Part shown: positions 52,945 through 63,345 of the stretch, piece by piece
How positions within the stretch are numbered: position 1 is the stretch's first letter
Layout of the letters: every line of letters starts with the position of its first letter
Assembly: GCF_030362815.1 (NCBI RefSeq)
Contig: NZ_JAUCGR010000004.1
Location: 178,435 to 242,434, forward strand
Length of the DNA: 64,000 bases
Direction: 5' to 3'
From: Cellulomonas edaphi
GTDB lineage: Bacteria; Actinomycetota; Actinomycetes; Actinomycetales; Cellulomonadaceae
Program-made: the position numbers and the translations under genes
The notes under the pieces: generated by a model
Seen by the model: the letters and a program-made list of their open reading frames with translations, nothing else
Databases searched by the model: none
What the model was told of the DNA's origin: nothing

Positions 52945-53547
52945 GCCCTCGCCTGGTGCTGGCCACCCACAATGCGCACAAGGTCGGCGAGCTGCGCGCC
53001 ATCCTCGCGTCGGTGCTGCCCGACCTGGCGGACGGCGACGTGGTGGGCGCCCGGGACGTGGGTGCTCCCGAGCCCGTCGAGGACGGCGTGACCTTCGAGG
53101 CCAACGCCCTCATCAAGGCACGGGCGCTCGCGGCGTTCACGGGGTTGCCCGCCGTGGCGGACGACTCGGGCCTCGCGGTCGACGTGCTGGGCGGGGCGCC
53201 GGGCATCTTCTCGGCGCGCTGGGCGGGGCGGCACGGCGACGACGCGGCCAACCTGGCCCTGCTGCTCGCGCAGCTCGCGGACATCGCCCCGGAGCACCGC
53301 GGTGCCCGCTTCGTCTGCGCCGCGGCGCTCGTGACGCCGGACGGCTTCGAGCACGTGGAGACCGGCGCGCTCGTCGGCACGCTGGCCTCGACGCCCCGCG
53401 GTGCCGGTGGGTTCGGGTACGACCCCGCGCTGGTGCCGCTGGGTCACGACCGCACGTGCGCCGAGCTGAGCCCCGACGAGAAGAACGCGATCAGTCACCG
53501 CGGGCAGGCCTTCCGGGCGCTCGCGCCCGTGATCGCCCGCGTGCTGC

Positions 53548-53555
<8 letters not shown>
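52941..53555 (+). CDS. rdgB: Non-canonical purine NTP pyrophosphatase (dITP/XTP)
   Basis: 204 aa. It removes dITP and XTP to keep them out of DNA and [101 protein letters not shown] are the family motifs in order. It forms an operon with rph (4-base overlap), and the ABC-F gene begins 8 bases before its stop. Confidence 0.95.
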
Positions 53556-55224
<1,669 letters not shown>

Positions 55225-55230
<6 letters not shown>

Positions 55231-55773
55231 CCGCCCGACGTGCGCCATCGCCTGGCGCAGCAGCACGCCCTGGCCGCCGTTCATCTCCACCTGCACCTGC
55301 TCGGCGCACGCCTCCTCGGGCGTGAGCCACGCGAGGTCGATGGCGTCGTGCTGGGGCAGGCAGTCGCCGAGGACGGGCACCACGTATGCGAGCGAGACCG
55401 CGTGCTGGCGCGGGTCGTGGTAGGACGTGACGCCCGGCGTGGGGAAGTACTCCGCCACCGTGAACGGCTGCGGCGAGGCGGGGATCTGCGGCAGGGCGAC
55501 GGGGCCCAGGTCCTTCTCGATGTGCCGCACCAGCGCGTCGCGCACGCGCTCGTGGTACATCACCCGGCCGGAGATGAGCGCGCGCGACATGACACCCTCG
55601 CGCGTGACGCGCAGGAGCAGCCCGACCGCGATGACGTCCCCGGAGTCGTCGACGCGGACCGGGACGGCGTCGACGTAGACGATGGGCAGCGAACGGCGGA
55701 CCTTGGCGATCTCGTCGCTGCTCAGCCACCCTTCGGGTCGCTCGGGCACGGGGAACTCGGCGGAAGCGGTCAC
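55225..55773 (-). CDS. NUDIX-like (DUF4916) family protein
   Basis: 182 aa. IVYVDAVPVRVDDSGDVIAVGLLLRVTREGVMSRALISGRVMYHERVRDALVRHIEKDLG contains a degenerate NUDIX box: GRVMYHE...RHIEKDLG stands where GxxxxxExxxxxxxREUxEExGU would be, so several acidic metal ligands are altered. The FPTPG and SLAYVVPV blocks place it in the DUF4916/NUDIX family of actinobacteria. Hydrolase activity is doubtful. Its stop shares CTATAG with the convergent ABC-F stop. It is divergent from the thioredoxin gene. Confidence 0.78.
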
Positions 55774-55918
55774 TGCTTGTTTCTACCGCATGCCGCGCGG
55801 CCAGGCTCCGAGGGCGCGCAGCTTGGGCGCCCACGTTCGCCGCGCGCGTGGTGAGATCGGGAATAGCAGAGCGCGCCGAGGCGCTGAGATGGCCGGACAA
55901 CCGACACCGGGAGGAAAC

Positions 55919-56284
55919 ATGCCCACCACCACGCTGACCGCCGAGACCATCGGCCAGACGCTGCAGGACAACGACATCGTCCTGATCGACTTCTGGGCCG
56001 ACTGGTGCGGTCCGTGCAAGCGTTTCGGCCCCGTCTTCGAGGCCTCCTCGGACGAGAACACCGACATCGTGCACGCCAAGGTCGACACCGAGGCCGAGCA
56101 GGCGCTCGCCCAGGAGCTGCAGATCTTCTCGATCCCCACGCTGATGGCCTTCCGCGAGGGCATCCTCGTGTTCAACCAGGCCGGTGCGCTGCCCGCCCCG
56201 GCGCTCGCGCAGGTGGTCGAGGCCGTCAAGGGGCTCGACATGGACGACGTCCGCGCGCAGATCGCGGCGTCCGCCAAGGAGTAG
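55919..56284 (+). CDS. trxA: Thioredoxin
   Basis: 121 aa. FWADWCGPCKRFGPVFE carries the WCGPC active site near residues 31-35, ID before it, and SIPTLMAFREG the cis-Pro loop. A GGAGGAAAC site directly precedes ATG 55919. It is a cytosolic disulfide reductant. A strong hairpin follows the stop. The Bcp peroxiredoxin lies nearby on the opposite strand, beyond tRNA-Leu. Confidence 0.95.
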   Translation: MPTTTLTAETIGQTLQDNDIVLIDFWADWCGPCKRFGPVFEASSDENTDIVHAKVDTEAEQALAQELQIFSIPTLMAFREGILVFNQAGALPAPALAQVVEAVKGLDMDDVRAQIAASAKE

Positions 56285-56296
56285 CCCACACGCACC

Positions 56297-56328
56297 GAAG
56301 GCGGCGTCCCCTGGGGGACGCCGCCTTC
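56297..56328 (+). terminator. Terminator after thioredoxin gene
   Basis: A perfect 14-bp GC-rich stem (56297-56310 with 56315-56328) around a CTGG loop, 12 bases past the stop. The following bases are GTCGTG, with no real T tail. It faces the 3' end of tRNA-Leu on the other strand and may serve both. Confidence 0.85.
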
Positions 56329-56334
56329 GTCGTG

Positions 56335-56417
56335 TGCGGGAGACGGGATTTGAACCCGCACGCCCTCTCGGGCACCAGGACCTAAACCTGGCGTGGCTGC
56401 CGTTTCACCACTCCCGC
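56335..56417 (-). tRNA. tRNA-Leu (anticodon TAG)
   Basis: A type II tRNA of 83 bases. The acceptor 5' GCGGGAG (from 56417) pairs with CTCCCGC and the discriminator A is at 56335. The anticodon stem CCAGG/CCTGG holds the loop TTTAGGT, giving anticodon TAG; the long variable arm TGCCCGAGAGGGCGT and the T-arm with GGTTCAAATCC are clear. The bases after the discriminator are CAC, so CCA is not encoded. Confidence 0.95.
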
Positions 56418-56451
56418 GCGCGCCGAGTCTCGCAGAGACCCAGCGGGTGCG

Positions 56452-56919
56452 TCAGCCGATGCCCAGGTCGCGCCGCAGCTTGGCGACGTGGCCCGTGGCC
56501 CTGACGTTGTACTGGGCCAGCTCGACGGTGCCGTCGGCCGCGACCACGACGGTCGAGCGGATGACCCCCGTCACCGTCTTGCCGTACAGCTTCTTCTCGC
56601 CCCAGGCGCCCCACGCCTCGAGCACCTCGCGGGTCGGGTCGGAGGCGAGGGGGAAGGTCAGCCGCTCCGCCTCGACGAACGCCGCGAGCTTGTCCACCGC
56701 GTCGGGGGAGACGCCCACCACCGAGAACCCGGCGGCCTGCAGCGACGCCAGGGAGTCGCGGAAGTCGCACGCCTCCTTGGTGCAGCCCGGCGTCATCGCG
56801 GCGGGGTAGAAATAGACGATGACCCGCTGGCCGCGCAGGTCGGCGAGGTGCACCTGGCCGCCGTCGGCGGTGGCCAGCGTGAAGTCGGGGGCGAGGTCGC
56901 CGGGGGCAAGACGGGGCAC
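56452..56919 (-). CDS. bcp: Thioredoxin-dependent peroxiredoxin (Bcp)
   Basis: 155 aa. The peroxidatic Cys46 and resolving Cys51 are in FYPAAMTPGCTKEACDFRD, the Bcp/PrxQ pattern with five residues between them; VPRLAPGDLAPDFTLATADG begins the fold. It reduces peroxides with thioredoxin. The GTG at 56919 follows GGAGGACCC, a good ribosome site. It is divergent from the GroES-like gene. Confidence 0.95.
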   Translation of the reverse strand: MPRLAPGDLAPDFTLATADGGQVHLADLRGQRVIVYFYPAAMTPGCTKEACDFRDSLASLQAAGFSVVGVSPDAVDKLAAFVEAERLTFPLASDPTREVLEAWGAWGEKKLYGKTVTGVIRSTVVVAADGTVELAQYNVRATGHVAKLRRDLGIG

Positions 56920-56976
56920 GGGTCCTCCAGAGTTCGTGTGGCCCCACCCTACGGTCGCGGCGGGTACGGTCGAAGC

Positions 56977-57309
56977 GTGAGTGCACCAGACGAGAGCCCC
57001 CTGCCGATCCGCATGCTCAACGACCGCCTGCTGGTGTCGCTGGACGCCGCGGCCGGCGAGCGACGCTCGTCCGCCGGCATCGTGATCCCCGCGACGGCGG
57101 CCGTCGGCAAGCGGCTCGCGTGGGCCGACGTGGTCGCCACGGGACAGCACGTCCGGCAGGTCGAGGTGGGGGACAGGGTGCTGTTCGACCCCGACGAGCG
57201 TGCCGAGGTCGAGCTCGAGGGCGCCACCTACCTGCTCCTGCGGGAGAAGGACGTGCATGCCGTGGCGGCTCCGCGCGGCGCCGGCGCGGGCACCGGGCTG
57301 TACCTCTGA
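56977..57309 (+). CDS. GroES-family co-chaperonin-like protein
   Basis: 110 aa. The Cpn10 fold is clear: IRMLNDRLLVSLD, SSAGIVIPATA (the roof/mobile-loop region), VEVGDRVLFDPDERAEVELEGATYLLLREKDVHAV. The mobile loop (ERRSSAGIVIP) is retained. It is an extra GroES-like protein, not next to a groEL gene, and may act independently. GTG start after a weak site. It precedes tRNA-Lys by about 80 bases. Confidence 0.87.
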   Translation: MSAPDESPLPIRMLNDRLLVSLDAAAGERRSSAGIVIPATAAVGKRLAWADVVATGQHVRQVEVGDRVLFDPDERAEVELEGATYLLLREKDVHAVAAPRGAGAGTGLYL

Positions 57310-57389
57310 GGCGGCCGCACGTGACGCTCGTCACGAGCCCGGGATCGGATTAGCAACCTGGGCCGGAAGCCTGTAACGTTCTGCACCGC

Positions 57390-57465
<76 letters not shown>

Positions 57466-57466
57466 C

Positions 57467-57508
57467 CGAAGGCCCTTCACCAGCGGAAACGCGGGTGGGG
57501 GGCCTTCG
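57467..57508 (+). terminator. Terminator after tRNA-Lys
   Basis: CGAAGGCC (57467-57474) pairs with GGCCTTCG (57501-57508), continued by a looser inner stem; the loop is about 26 bases. It starts 2 bases after the tRNA and separates it from the PQQ-repeat gene. Confidence 0.75.
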
Positions 57509-57557
57509 TCGTCCCGTTCCCGGTCCGACCGGCAACGGCGAGCGTTACCCTCCGGGA

Positions 57558-59069
57558 ATGGCACGCGGCGGCGAGATGCAGCGCGTCGACCTCGTCGAGG
57601 GTCATGAGGTCGAGCAGCGCGCCGCGCCGGCGCCTCCGCGATCGCGTCGACGCACTCTGGCGTGGGTCGCCGCCGGTGTCGTCGTCGCTCTCGCGCTGCT
57701 GGGTGGGCAACGGTGGATGGACGCACGTCGGGAGGCGGAGCTCGCCGCGCTGGCCGAGGTGCCCGGTGTGCTCGCGCCGGTCGAACCGCCGCTCCAGGTG
57801 GTCGAGCGGCTGCGCGGTGACGACATGCGCACGCGGTTCGGGCCCAGCGGCACCGTGGAGTACGCGGCCGACGGCTCGCAGCGTTACGTCTGGACGGGCA
57901 CCGGCGGGAACGGCGGGTGGACCGTCACCCTGCTCGGGCCGACGCCGGCGTTCGCGAGCGCGGAGGGCGTCTTCGACGGCACCCAGTGCCAGACGGACGG
58001 CGACCGGCCGAGCACGTACGGCGACCCGTACATGTACGGGTACAGCATGAGCTCCGCCCGTCGCGTGGTGTGCCTGGTGACCGACGGAGGGCAGCCATAC
58101 ACCGACGTGCCCCAGGACCGGGTGCCCGCCACGTTCGCCCGGGTGGTCGTCCTCGACGCCGAGGACGGCGCCGTGCGCGCCGAGTGGCCCGCGGATCCGG
58201 CTCAGACCGTGACGGTGCTCGGGAAGATGGTCGTGCTCGGCTGGGCGGACGGTGACGACGCCGTGGTCTCCGCCCGCGACCTGCGCACGGGCGAGACGCT
58301 CTGGACCCACCGCCTGCAGGGAACGCCGCCGCGGACCGACGAGGAGGCGGATCTGCGGTCGGTGGTGCTGTCCGCGGCCGGCGGGATGCTCCTGGTCGAC
58401 TCCCTCGACGGGCAGCTCACCGTGTTCACACCCGACGGTGAGGTCTCTCATCGCTTCCCCCGCCAGGCCAGCGGCATGCCGGCCGCGCAGTGGACGGAGC
58501 TGCGCTCGGGGCAGCTCGTCCTGACGTCGGCGGACCGCGGCGGTCGCGCGACGACGACGGTCGTGTCCCCGGACGGCGGCCCTGCCGCCGATGTCACGGT
58601 AGCGGGCGCGAACATGCCCGTGACCGTCGACGACGGCAGCGTCCCGCACCTGCTCCTCACCGAGAGCGGCAAGCTCCAGGCGTGGGACGCGCTCACGGGC
58701 GAGGCGCTCTGGACGGCGAAGGACCTCTACGTGGTCGGCCAGGTGCTGGTCATGCTCGGTCGGGTGTACGTGGCGAGCACCGACGGGGTGGTCGCGTTGG
58801 ACGCGGGAACGGGCGAGGCCGTGTGGTCCGTCCCGTGGGCCGAAGGAGGTCTCATCGGGACCCTCTACACGGACGCGTCGCACATCCTGGTCGCCACCGA
58901 CACCCCGTCGCAGGCCGAGCCCGGGGGAGAGCTCGTGGCGCTGGACCGGGACAGCGGGGAGCAGGTGTTCCGCGCTCGGTACCCGCGCGGCGTCAGCGTG
59001 GTCTCGCAGCTGGGACGGATGCTCATGGGCGTGGTGGAGGACTCCGACGAGTTCGTGCTGATCAGGTAG
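57558..59069 (+). CDS. PQQ-like beta-propeller repeat membrane protein
   Basis: 503 aa. A basic N-terminus then one TM segment at about 34-50 (LAWVAAGVVVALALLGG) anchors it, with the rest outside. The propeller repeats show ARDLRTGETLWTHRLQG, AWDALTGEALWTAKDL, ALDAGTGEAVWSVPW and ALDRDSGEQVFRARY, the tryptophan-docking pattern of PQQ-like repeats but without cofactor-binding residues. It may be a scaffold or sensor, like BamB. No operon partner is apparent; the FAD oxidoreductase gene follows 127 bases later. Confidence 0.82.
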   Translation: MARGGEMQRVDLVEGHEVEQRAAPAPPRSRRRTLAWVAAGVVVALALLGGQRWMDARREAELAALAEVPGVLAPVEPPLQVVERLRGDDMRTRFGPSGTVEYAADGSQRYVWTGTGGNGGWTVTLLGPTPAFASAEGVFDGTQCQTDGDRPSTYGDPYMYGYSMSSARRVVCLVTDGGQPYTDVPQDRVPATFARVVVLDAEDGAVRAEWPADPAQTVTVLGKMVVLGWADGDDAVVSARDLRTGETLWTHRLQGTPPRTDEEADLRSVVLSAAGGMLLVDSLDGQLTVFTPDGEVSHRFPRQASGMPAAQWTELRSGQLVLTSADRGGRATTTVVSPDGGPAADVTVAGANMPVTVDDGSVPHLLLTESGKLQAWDALTGEALWTAKDLYVVGQVLVMLGRVYVASTDGVVALDAGTGEAVWSVPWAEGGLIGTLYTDASHILVATDTPSQAEPGGELVALDRDSGEQVFRARYPRGVSVVSQLGRMLMGVVEDSDEFVLIR

Positions 59070-59196
59070 CGAGCACGAGAAGCCGCCGGTCCTGATCCGC
59101 TGACGACCACATGCTGCGCCCGGCCGTCCGACGGGCGACGATGACCGTGGACCCGGCGATCGACGCCGCGTGGACAGGAGCGGACAGGAGGCAGCG

Positions 59197-60633
59197 ATGG
59201 CCGAGCAGGAGACCACCTTCGACGTGATCGTCGTGGGGGCGGGCGCCGTCGGGGAGAACGCGGCGGACAGGGCCGGCCGCTCCGGGCTGAGCGTGGCACT
59301 CGTCGAGCACGCCCTGGTGGGCGGCGAGTGCTCCTACTGGGCGTGCATGCCGTCCAAGGCGCTGCTGCGGCCGGGCGCCGTGCTCGCGGCGGCGCACGCG
59401 GCGCCCGGAGCCGACGCCGCGGCCGCGGTCGACGTCGCGGCGGCGCTCGCGCGGCGGGACGAGGTCGCCGCGCACTGGGACGACTCGGGGCAGGTGGGCT
59501 GGGTCGACAGCGTGGGCATCACGCTGCTGCGGGGGCACGCGAGGTTCACCGGTCCGCGCGAGCTCGCGCTCAGCACCGACGGCGGTGAGCAGCGGCTGAT
59601 CGCCCGGCACGCGGTGATCGTCGCGACGGGTTCCGCGCCGGTGGTGCCCGGCATCGAGGGGCTGGCCGAGGCGAGGCCGTGGACGAGCCGCGACGCGACG
59701 TCGGTGCAGCACGTCCCCGCCCGGCTCGTCGTGCTCGGTGGCGGTGTCGTCGGCGTCGAGATGGCGACGGTCTTCGCCGACTTCGGCAGCGACGTGACCC
59801 TCGTGGTGCGCGGGGACCGCCTGCTCGCCGCCGCCGAGCCGTTCGCGGGCGAAGCCGTCGCCGACGCGCTCGCGGACCTCGGGGTCACCGTGCTGTTCGG
59901 GGCCCAGGCTTCGGCGGTCACGCGCGACGACGACGGTGTCCACGTCACGCTCGGCGACCGCACGCTGCACGCCGACGAGATCTTGGTGGCGACCGGCCGC
60001 CGGCCGCGCACCGACGACCTGGGCGTCGAGACGCTCGGACTGACTCCCGGGCGCGCCATCGAGGTCGACGACACGCTCGCCGCCGCGTCGGTCGACGGGG
60101 GATGGCTCTTCGCGGTCGGCGACGTGAGCGGTCGGACGGCCACCACTCACCAGGGCAAGTACGACGCCCGTGTGGCGGGCGACGTCGTCGCCGCACGGTT
60201 CGGGCCGGACGACGCCGCGCGCGAGGCGGAGCGTGATGCGGGCCCGTGGTCGCGCTACCGGGCCACGGCCGACGAGGACAGCGTCCCGCAGGTCGTCTTC
60301 TCCCGGCCGGAGGTCGCGTGGGTGGGGCACACCGAGGCCAGTGCCCGCGAGGCGGGCATCGACGTCCGTGTGGTCCCGTACGACCTCGCCAACCTGGCGG
60401 GCGCCAGCGTCCTGTCTCCCGACTACACCGGCAAGGCCCAGCTGGCTCTCGACGACGCGCGAGGAGTGATCGTCGGCGCGACGTTCGTCGGGCCCGACGT
60501 CGCGGAGATGCTGCATGCCGCGACGGTGGCCGTCGTCGGGCAGGTTCCGCTGGCCCGGCTCTGGCACGCGGTGCCCGCGTACCCGACCCTGAGCGAGGTG
60601 TGGCTCCGCTTCGGTGAGGCCGCGGGTCTCTGA
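59197..60633 (+). CDS. NAD(P)/FAD-dependent disulfide oxidoreductase (Lpd/MerA type)
   Basis: 478 aa. FAD-binding VVGAGAVGENAADRA, redox-active disulfide GGECSYWACMPSKALLRPG with Cys45 and Cys50 (CX4C), and the NAD-binding VVLGGGVVGVEMATVFADFGSDVTLV are present; VATGRRPRTDDLG and VGDVSGRTATTHQGKYDARVAG follow. Near the C-terminus PAYPTLSEVW occupies the HxxPTLSE position, with His at HAVPAYPTLSE displaced by two residues. It is class I; a dihydrolipoamide dehydrogenase or another disulfide reductase are possible. AGGAGGCAG precedes the ATG. Confidence 0.85.
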   Translation: MAEQETTFDVIVVGAGAVGENAADRAGRSGLSVALVEHALVGGECSYWACMPSKALLRPGAVLAAAHAAPGADAAAAVDVAAALARRDEVAAHWDDSGQVGWVDSVGITLLRGHARFTGPRELALSTDGGEQRLIARHAVIVATGSAPVVPGIEGLAEARPWTSRDATSVQHVPARLVVLGGGVVGVEMATVFADFGSDVTLVVRGDRLLAAAEPFAGEAVADALADLGVTVLFGAQASAVTRDDDGVHVTLGDRTLHADEILVATGRRPRTDDLGVETLGLTPGRAIEVDDTLAAASVDGGWLFAVGDVSGRTATTHQGKYDARVAGDVVAARFGPDDAAREAERDAGPWSRYRATADEDSVPQVVFSRPEVAWVGHTEASAREAGIDVRVVPYDLANLAGASVLSPDYTGKAQLALDDARGVIVGATFVGPDVAEMLHAATVAVVGQVPLARLWHAVPAYPTLSEVWLRFGEAAGL

Positions 60634-60661
60634 CCGCTCACGGCACTCGTCGTGCAGACGA

Positions 60662-60694
60662 CGAGGGCGGCTCCCCGGTGGGGAGCCGCCCTCG
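60662..60694. terminator. Bidirectional terminator
   Basis: A perfect 15-bp stem (60662-60676 with 60680-60694) around a GGT loop lies between the oxidoreductase stop and the convergent binding-protein stop (60710). It may end transcription from both directions. Confidence 0.85.
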
Positions 60695-60709
60695 CGCTGC
60701 GGGGGTGGG

Positions 60710-61726
60710 TCAGCCTGCGGCCAGCGAGCCGTCGCTCGACAGCACCAGGCCGATCGCCGCGTCGCCCTTGCGGACGGCGTCACCGATCAGACCGAAGTCG
60801 TACGACTTGAACTGCGTGAAGCTCAGGCCGTACTTCTCCTCGAGCCCCGGCTGGCAGAACGGGCGGTCCGGGCACTCGGGCGGGCCGGCGAGCGTCAGGC
60901 CGCCGCCGCACGCCGTCGCCAGCTCGCTGAGCGAGGTGACCTTGTGGGCGTCGGCGAACTCCTTGGTCACGGCGAACGCGTTCTGGTCCTGCGCCGCGGA
61001 CGCCTTGCCGACCACGAGCTTGCTCTGCTCGGCCAGCGGCGTGAGCGCGGCGACCGTGGCGTCCACGTCGGACGACGCGACCGAGGGGGCCTCCGCGCCG
61101 TTGATCTTGGCGTTGAGGAAGTCGGCCAGCGTCGCGGCGTACTCGGGGACCGCGACGAGCTCGCCCTTCTCCAGCGGCGGCAGGTAGGTCTCGCGGTTGC
61201 CGATCGACCGCACCGTCACGTCGAACCCGGCGCTGCGCAGGACTTCGCCGTAGATCTCCGCCAGCGTGAGGTTCTCCGAGAAGTTGGCCGCGCCCACCTC
61301 GAGCTTGCCGCTCCCGCTCTTGTCGGCCGCGGCCAGGCCCTCGGACGTCACGAACTCCTTGGCGACCTCCTTGGAGGTGCGCCGATCGATGTCGACCGCC
61401 TTGTTGAGCTGGATCAGCTTGTCGGTGTCGAGCGCCGCCGACACCGAGCTGAGCAGGTCCACGATCTCGGGGTTCTTGTCCGCGGCAGCCTTGTTGATGG
61501 CCGGGATGATGTTGTCGGCGTTCTGCAGCCCCTTGTCGTCGGTGAGGACGACGAGTTGGTCACCTGCGGCGGGCTTGCACTCCGTGCCGCCCGACGCCGA
61601 GGCGTTCGCGGTGGGTTCCTCCTCACCGCCGCCGGAGCCGGGGGTCCCGCACCCCGCGAGGGCGAGCGTCGAGGCGAGCAAAGCGGTGGTCAGCACAGTC
61701 TTGGCCGTCAGGTGGCGGACGCGCAT
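60710..61726 (-). CDS. Glycine-betaine/osmoprotectant-type ABC binding lipoprotein (circularly permuted)
   Basis: 338 aa. The signal ends LALAGC (Cys26 lipobox). After a Gly/Glu-rich linker, residues about 50-135 (DQLVVLTDDKGLQNADNIIPAI... to VAKEFVTSEGL) match the C-terminal segment of OpuAC/OsmX proteins, and residues about 140-338 (VGAANFSENLTLAEIYGEVL... AVPEYAATLADFL... QNAFAVTKEFADAH... GGPPECPDRPFC) match the N-terminal and middle parts, ending LVLSSDGSLAAG. A canonical protein has the reverse order. So the domain looks circularly permuted. Probable ligand is a quaternary ammonium compound. Two permeases and an ATPase lie beside it. Confidence 0.88.
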   Translation of the reverse strand: MRVRHLTAKTVLTTALLASTLALAGCGTPGSGGGEEEPTANASASGGTECKPAAGDQLVVLTDDKGLQNADNIIPAINKAAADKNPEIVDLLSSVSAALDTDKLIQLNKAVDIDRRTSKEVAKEFVTSEGLAAADKSGSGKLEVGAANFSENLTLAEIYGEVLRSAGFDVTVRSIGNRETYLPPLEKGELVAVPEYAATLADFLNAKINGAEAPSVASSDVDATVAALTPLAEQSKLVVGKASAAQDQNAFAVTKEFADAHKVTSLSELATACGGGLTLAGPPECPDRPFCQPGLEEKYGLSFTQFKSYDFGLIGDAVRKGDAAIGLVLSSDGSLAAG

Positions 61727-61788
61727 CGTGGGCTCCTGGGGTCGGGTCGTGGTGGGGGTGCGCTCAGCTGCGCGTCGGTGCCGGCGTC

Positions 61789-62547
61789 TCAGGCCGACGT
61801 CGGACCATTCGAACTGCTCGAAGCCATGGCGGCAACCGGTGGGTCGGAAGGCCGTCCTTGGCGCCAACGGCGTGCGGGTCGTGTGGATTCCCGCAGGCCA
61901 CGAGGGGTGAGGAGGCGTTGGGCGACGGCGAGGACGCCCTCCGCGACGAGGCACAGGCCGGCGACGAGGACGCCGCCCGCCAGAACCTGACCGTAGCGCT
62001 GCGTGCCGAAGCCGTTCACGATGATCGACCCGAGGCTCGTGCCGCCCACCAGTGCGGCGAGCGGGACGGTGGCGAGGACCTGCACGACCGCGGTGCGGAC
62101 ACCGGCCGCGACGAGCGGCACCGCGAGGGGGAGCTCGACCTCCCAGAGCCGGCGCCGGCTCGACATGCCCAGCCCCCGCGCCGCGTCCACGACGTCGCGG
62201 TCGACGTCCCCGAGACCCGTCACGGTGTTGGTGAGCAGCGGCGGCACCGCGAAGACGGCGCACGCGAGCACGGTCGCGGTGTTGCCGAAGAGCCCGGCCG
62301 AGGCGAAGAGCGTGAGCAGGGCGAGCGTGGGCAGGGCGCGCGTGGTGTTCGCGAGGACGACGCCCGCCGTGCCACCCCGCCGGGCGTGCCCGAGCCAGAC
62401 ACCTGCCGGCAGCGCCACCACCGCCGCCAGGAGCACGGCGAGGAGTGTGACGCGCAGGTGCGCGGCCGTCAGGGCCAGCACACCGTTGCTGCCCGTCCAG
62501 TTCAGCGGGTCGTTGAGCCACGCGACGGCTTCCTGCACGATATCCAC
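61789..62547 (-). CDS. Osmoprotectant-type ABC transporter permease
   Basis: 252 aa with about six TM helices. The ABC docking loop is VDAARGLGMSSRRRLWEVELPLAVPLVAAG; LANTTRALPTLALL and LVGGTSLGSIIVNGFGTQRYGQVLAGG match ProW/OpuCB-like components. GTG 62547; a second GTG lies three codons on. The C-terminus is basic. It sits between the second permease (62557) and the binding protein on the same strand, so all three form an operon. Confidence 0.9.
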   Translation of the reverse strand: MDIVQEAVAWLNDPLNWTGSNGVLALTAAHLRVTLLAVLLAAVVALPAGVWLGHARRGGTAGVVLANTTRALPTLALLTLFASAGLFGNTATVLACAVFAVPPLLTNTVTGLGDVDRDVVDAARGLGMSSRRRLWEVELPLAVPLVAAGVRTAVVQVLATVPLAALVGGTSLGSIIVNGFGTQRYGQVLAGGVLVAGLCLVAEGVLAVAQRLLTPRGLRESTRPARRWRQGRPSDPPVAAMASSSSNGPTSA

Positions 62548-62556
62548 GCCGCCCCC

Positions 62557-63246
62557 TCAGACCGAGACGTCCGCGAGCAGGCGCGCGGAGCGTGACCAGG
62601 GCATCGAGACCCGCGCCACCAGCACGATCGCGACGTCCGCGACGAGCGCGAGCAGCAGGCAGAGCAGCGTCGCGGTCATGATCTCGGCGTGGTAGTTGCT
62701 GCGGAACCCGCGGAACATGAGCTGCCCCAGGCCGCCGTACCCGACCACGACGCCGACGGTCACGAGCGCGACCGTGGTGACGGTGGCGATGCGCACGCCG
62801 GCGACGATGCTCGGCAGCGCCTGCGGCAGCTCGACCTGCGCGAGCATCCGCATCCGGCCGTACCCCATGCCGCGAGCCGCGTCCGTGACCGCGGGATCGA
62901 CCCCCTGCAGCCCGGTGAGGATGTTGCGCACCAGGACGAGCAGCGCGTAGGCGACCAGGCCGATGAGCACCGTCGTGCGCCCGATGCCCGTGTACGGGGC
63001 CAGCAGCGCGAACAGCGCGAGCGACGGGATCGTGTAGAGCACGCCGGCGGTCCCGACGACGGGCGCCGCCAGCCGCGGCCGCAGGTGCGCCAGCGCGGCG
63101 AGCGGGAAGGCGATCAGGAGCGCGATCGCGACGGCCTGCACCGTGAGCGAGACGTGCTGGCTCAGCGCGTCCGCGATGTCGGCGTGGTTGCGCTCCACGT
63201 AGTCCCAGGAGAACCAGGGGTTGGGTGGTGAGTCCGCCAGCCGCAT
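62557..63246 (-). CDS. Osmoprotectant-type ABC transporter permease
   Basis: 229 aa. LTVQAVAIALLIAFPLAALAHLRPRLAAPVVGTAGVLYTIPSLALFALL and VRNILTGLQGVDPAVTDAARGMGYGRMRMLAQVELPQALPSIVAGVRIA contain the standard helices and docking loop; GVVVGYGGLGQLMFRGF matches the partner. ATG 63246 is at the head of the minus-strand operon, 99 bases from the divergent ATPase gene. Confidence 0.9.
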   Translation of the reverse strand: MRLADSPPNPWFSWDYVERNHADIADALSQHVSLTVQAVAIALLIAFPLAALAHLRPRLAAPVVGTAGVLYTIPSLALFALLAPYTGIGRTTVLIGLVAYALLVLVRNILTGLQGVDPAVTDAARGMGYGRMRMLAQVELPQALPSIVAGVRIATVTTVALVTVGVVVGYGGLGQLMFRGFRSNYHAEIMTATLLCLLLALVADVAIVLVARVSMPWSRSARLLADVSV

Positions 63247-63345
63247 GGAGCGACCGTAGCGGGCGGCTCCGACACGCGCAGGACCTCGCCGTGCCCCGAC
63301 CGGTGGAGGTCGCGGCTGTCGGAGGCGGGCGCTAGCGTCCCTCGG

